Below are positions 5,889 to 7,185 of a stretch of DNA of 7,185 nucleotides, in pieces (within the stretch, counting starts at the first letter, position 1; every line of letters starts with the position of its first letter). The DNA comes from Anaerolineales bacterium (lineage in GTDB: Bacteria; Chloroflexota; Anaerolineae; Anaerolineales; Villigracilaceae). The stretch covers positions 1 through 7,185 of the forward strand of contig JAICRQ010000169.1 in NCBI GenBank assembly GCA_025966435.1. Direction: 5' to 3'. The position numbers and the translations under genes are program-made. Below the pieces are notes generated by a model. That model worked only from the letters and a program-made list of their open reading frames with translations, was not told the origin of the DNA and made no database searches.

Positions 5889-6653
5889 ATGTCCGACCCT
5901 AAATTTCGTTCCTTTCGAGTCGATGCTGTCGTCCTTCGTCACAGTGACTATGGCGAGGCGGATCGTTTGTTGACCCTCTACACGCGTCAGTTTGGGAAGA
6001 CGCGCGCGGTTGCCAAGGGGGCACGCAAGATTGCTTCGCGCAAGGCGGGCCATATTGAACCGTTCACTCACGTCAAGCTGCAGCTCGCCAAAGGACGGGA
6101 TATGCTGATCCTCACCCAAGCCGACACCGTCGATGCCTACCAGCCTCTGCGCGAGGACTTGATTCTCACGAGTCAGGCTTCTTACGTGCTTGAATTGCTC
6201 GACCGCTTTACCTATCAAGATGAGACCGAGAACTCCGCCATATTCCGGTTACTGACGGAAACCCTTTCGCGCCTCGCCTCAAAAGCCGATCCGTGGCTGG
6301 TGATTCGCTATTATGAGATGCGCCTGCTCGACCATTTAGGATTCCGCCCACAGCTCTTCGAGTGTGCCAATTGCAGACGCCCGATCCTCCCGGAAGACCA
6401 GTTCTTCTCGTTCAGCGCCGGCGGCGTGATCTGCCCGAGGTGCGGGCAGGGGCTGCGCAACCTCAAGCCGATTTCGGTGGAAACGCTCAAGTATCTTCGT
6501 CACTTCCAGCGCTCGAGCTACGCGGACGCCGCCCGCGCTCACCCCAGCGACGATATCCAGAACGAAGCGGAGAGCCTCATGCAGGGTTATTTCACCTACC
6601 TGCTCGAGCGCGAATTGAACACGCCTGGTTTTCTGAAAAGTATCAAAGAATAG
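5889..6653 (+). CDS. recO: DNA repair protein RecO
   Basis: Cytosolic recombination mediator of the RecFOR pathway: it helps displace single-strand binding protein, loads RecA and anneals complementary strands. In 254 residues, the normal length, the N-terminal OB-fold begins with the family's typical VDAVVLRHSDYGEADRLLTL (11-30) followed by YTRQFGKTRAVAKGARK. A helical middle (about 85-150) contains ASYVLELLDRFT and YYEMRLLDHLGFRPQL. The zinc finger is intact: Cys159 and Cys162 (ECANCRRP), then Cys182 and Cys185 (ICPRCG). The ATG is well placed for the family N-terminus but has no Shine-Dalgarno sequence. The last 11 bases overlap the end of the convergent - strand reductase gene. The position after cdd recalls the cdd-era-recO cluster of Bacillus, minus era. 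Confidence 0.95.
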   Translation: MSDPKFRSFRVDAVVLRHSDYGEADRLLTLYTRQFGKTRAVAKGARKIASRKAGHIEPFTHVKLQLAKGRDMLILTQADTVDAYQPLREDLILTSQASYVLELLDRFTYQDETENSAIFRLLTETLSRLASKADPWLVIRYYEMRLLDHLGFRPQLFECANCRRPILPEDQFFSFSAGGVICPRCGQGLRNLKPISVETLKYLRHFQRSSYADAARAHPSDDIQNEAESLMQGYFTYLLERELNTPGFLKSIKE

Positions 6654-7185
6654 ACGTCATTCGTTTCCCCCAGTTCAAAACAAATTTCCAGGCGAAGGGT
6701 ACCGCAATAGGTTTCAGGATTCTCCAGATAAGGATCTGGGAACCTTTCCATTTAAGGGGATAGATCAAATGGGTAAGCAACCAGCGTGTGACCAATGCCT
6801 GGCCTAAGGCACTTTTGAGAACCCGTTTTTTATAGCCGTTGAAAGAAAAATCGTTCTTCGCAAAGGACTCGCCGATTGCGCGCGCTGCCAATGCTCCATA
6901 ACCCAGAGCGATGCTGATGCCTTCGCCAAGGAACGGGTCCGCGCCTGCGGCATCGCCTACTAAGAGCACGCGCGGCGCAGCCATAGGATTTTGAGGCGAG
7001 AACCATCGAATGGGATGTCCTTTGATTTCATAATCCTGTAGATGCAAGCCAAAACGCGACATCTCTTCGTCAAGCGGCTCTTTCAGTGGCGGACGCTCCT
7101 CTTCCGCAAGGAGATTTGTGTCATAAATTCCCCAGCAGCGCATGACTTGCCCATTGACCTGCGTTGGAAAATCCCACACGTAGCC
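6643..7185 (-). CDS. FAD-dependent oxidoreductase of the geranylgeranyl-reductase family (C-terminal 180 residues, truncated by window edge)
   Basis: The frame is open from the right edge of the window to a TGA at 6643-6645 on the - strand, so the N-terminal Rossmann FAD domain lies outside. The visible part starts GYVWDFP, the counterpart of the family's GYGWIFP motif, and carries VLLVGDAAGADPFLGEGISIAL (numbered 74-93 of the fragment by its core GDAAG at 77-81 and GEGI at 87-90), the second FAD-contact motif of geranylgeranyl reductases and related halogenase/hydroxylase flavoproteins. The last 55 residues are hydrophobic and basic with several Trp, perhaps for contact with the membrane or isoprenoid substrate. 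Family members reduce double bonds of isoprenoid chains (lipids, quinones, chlorophyll side chains); the actual substrate here cannot be told. A general NAD(P)/FAD-dependent oxidoreductase is the cautious name. It is convergent with recO. Confidence 0.82.
   Translation of the reverse strand, partial: GYVWDFPTQVNGQVMRCWGIYDTNLLAEEERPPLKEPLDEEMSRFGLHLQDYEIKGHPIRWFSPQNPMAAPRVLLVGDAAGADPFLGEGISIALGYGALAARAIGESFAKNDFSFNGYKKRVLKSALGQALVTRWLLTHLIYPLKWKGSQILIWRILKPIAVPFAWKFVLNWGKRMTSIL

Noticed and set aside
5811..6218. A 135-codon open frame on the - strand over the recO start
   Set aside because: It covers the recO N-terminus, whose family motifs are unmistakable, and shows no domain of its own.
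6362..6763. A 133-codon open frame on the + strand over the recO end
   Set aside because: It is an out-of-frame reading of recO running into the antisense of the reductase gene; the Pro/Arg-rich translation has no recognisable domain.

Overview
The window is a 7.2 kb stretch of bacterial chromosome with ordinary, tightly packed genes. Seven of the eight genes lie on the + strand and one truncated gene lies on the - strand at the right edge. The style of the C-terminal tail of the substrate-binding protein, the paired DppD/DppF ATPases with cysteine-rich tails, and a response regulator carrying a roadblock-like domain together suggest a Chloroflexota bacterium, probably of class Anaerolineae. 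This is an inference from family resemblance, not a database result.

Layout. Bases 1-381 hold the end of a family-5 (Dpp/Opp-type) peptide-binding protein. A 190-base gap follows, with a small palindrome and an extended -10 promoter (TGCTATAAT). It leads into two ATPase genes of a peptide/nickel-type ABC transporter (576-1601 and 1629-2624). Nine bases later comes a 369-residue response regulator (2634-3743) with a receiver domain, a probable roadblock/LC7-like domain, a proline-rich linker and a conserved-looking tail, but no DNA-binding output domain. A tRNA-Gln(UUG) gene with its own promoter sits at 3812-3882. It is followed by an unusually structured 118-base spacer with three successive hairpins. 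Then come glmU (UDP-GlcNAc synthesis), cdd (cytidine deaminase) and recO (recombinational repair). recO ends tail-to-tail, overlapping by 11 bases, with a - strand flavoprotein of the geranylgeranyl-reductase type.

How the parts work together. The first three genes make up the capture and energising parts of a peptide importer; its two permease genes are not in the window. The response regulator touches this operon but has a likely promoter of its own inside the end of the second ATPase gene. glmU, cdd and recO are housekeeping genes. The cdd/recO neighbourhood recalls the cdd-era-recO order of Bacillus, with era absent here.

Points worth a second look are the hairpin-rich tRNA-Gln/glmU spacer, whose alternative pairings resemble an attenuator; two genes (the response regulator and recO) whose promoter boxes place the transcript start at or next to the ATG, implying leaderless mRNAs; and the receiver-roadblock fusion. 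I found no mobile element, CRISPR array or clearly new multi-gene system.
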